Part shown: positions 63,600 through 64,000 of the stretch, piece after piece
How positions within the stretch are numbered: the stretch's first letter is position 1
Layout: each line of letters begins with the position of its first letter
Assembly (NCBI GenBank): GCA_009760855.2
Contig: WPIO01000001.1
Location: 15,735,001 to 15,799,000, forward strand
Direction: 5' to 3'
DNA length: 64,000 nucleotides
Source of the DNA: Cristatella mucedo
Lineage: Eukaryota > Bryozoa > Phylactolaemata > Cristatellidae
Program-made: the position numbers and the translations under genes
Notes under the pieces: model-generated
Told to the model about the DNA's origin: nothing
The model's database searches: none
What the model saw: only the letters and a program-made list of their open reading frames with translations

Positions 63600-64000
63600 C
63601 GCCCCCTTAATGCGCTTCTATGATGCATCGATCTGCAGCTGCCGTGCAAAACTAAAAAAAATCAATATGTCCTTCGCCTCAGGTCACATGCCTGCACCTT
63701 TCAAAAAGGCTGTTAAAGGCCAAAAATTAAAAAAAGCAATACTAGACCAAAAGACTTGAGCAGCTTCCACCCAGTCTCCCTTCTACTGTTCTTATCAAAG
63801 GCACTGGATCGAGTTCTAGCAGACCAGCTGAACTCTTATAGTGAAAATTCCAACCTAGCAAGTAAGTTCTGGTCTGGTTTTAGAGCTAATCACTATAAAG
63901 AGTCAGCATTGCTTTGCGTGTACAAAGACCTCAGAAATGCAGACTTCAGTAAAGCTTTTTTTGCTCATCTTTCGGCAGCATTTAACACTATTGATCAAGT
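63600..64000 (+). mobile_element. LINE-A RT start, running off the window
   Basis: Reads [14 protein letters not shown], a gap, SSFHPVSLLLFLSKALDRVL and HLSAAFNTIDQ. A separate copy from 63030-63580, because the order is 3' half then 5' half. Confidence 0.65.

Overview
This is a gene-sparse, intron-rich, repeat-rich animal nuclear segment. GT-AG introns of 0.1 to 8 kb interrupt conserved metazoan metabolic genes, and the rest is filled with non-LTR retrotransposon debris, tRNA-derived SINEs, DNA-transposon remnants and long microsatellites. The proteins (sorbitol dehydrogenase, NAMPT, a TIMMDC1-like complex I assembly factor) point to a bilaterian, most likely an invertebrate. I cannot place it to phylum from sequence alone.

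Layout. On the minus strand at the left lie two head-to-tail sorbitol dehydrogenase (SORD) genes. Copy A (765-4861) has its first five coding exons in the window and runs off the left edge. Copy B (7324-19520) is complete in eight exons and encodes 351 aa. The two share every exon length and phase that can be compared. From 19.5 to 40.8 kb there is no large gene: it holds a hAT MITE with terminal inverted repeats and target-site duplication, a decayed hAT (ZMYM1-like) transposase, a single-exon 77-aa membrane protein on the minus strand (23588-23821), a GC-rich block with two perfect hairpins, a Tigger/pogo-like element, and several LINE copies with reverse-transcriptase coding. On the plus strand, nine exons from 40871 to 57244 form a complete NAMPT gene (482 aa) that starts in a CpG-rich block. 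One NAMPT intron carries a short LTR element. At the right, on the minus strand, five well supported exons and one tentative exon (57854-62907) form a TIMMDC1-like gene that converges on NAMPT. Their likely poly(A) signals lie within 14 bp of each other. The last kilobase is LINE sequence.

Repeats. Two LINE families dominate. LINE-A ends in an (ATT)n tail and LINE-B in a TGTAA-like tail. Both carry the YADD reverse-transcriptase motif and resemble the CR1/L2/Rex group. SINE-1 has a tRNA-like head and the same 3' end as LINE-A, so LINE-A is its probable mobiliser. SINE-2 has a different tail. Several of the LINE, SINE and LTR copies sit inside introns of SORD-B, NAMPT and TIMMDC1.

How the genes relate. 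SORD is an NAD+-dependent polyol oxidase, NAMPT makes NMN for NAD+ salvage, and TIMMDC1 helps build complex I, which oxidises NADH. The theme is shared, but the genes are separately transcribed and nothing in the sequence shows co-regulation. Exon coordinates were derived by hand from reading frame, homology remembered for the families, and splice consensus.
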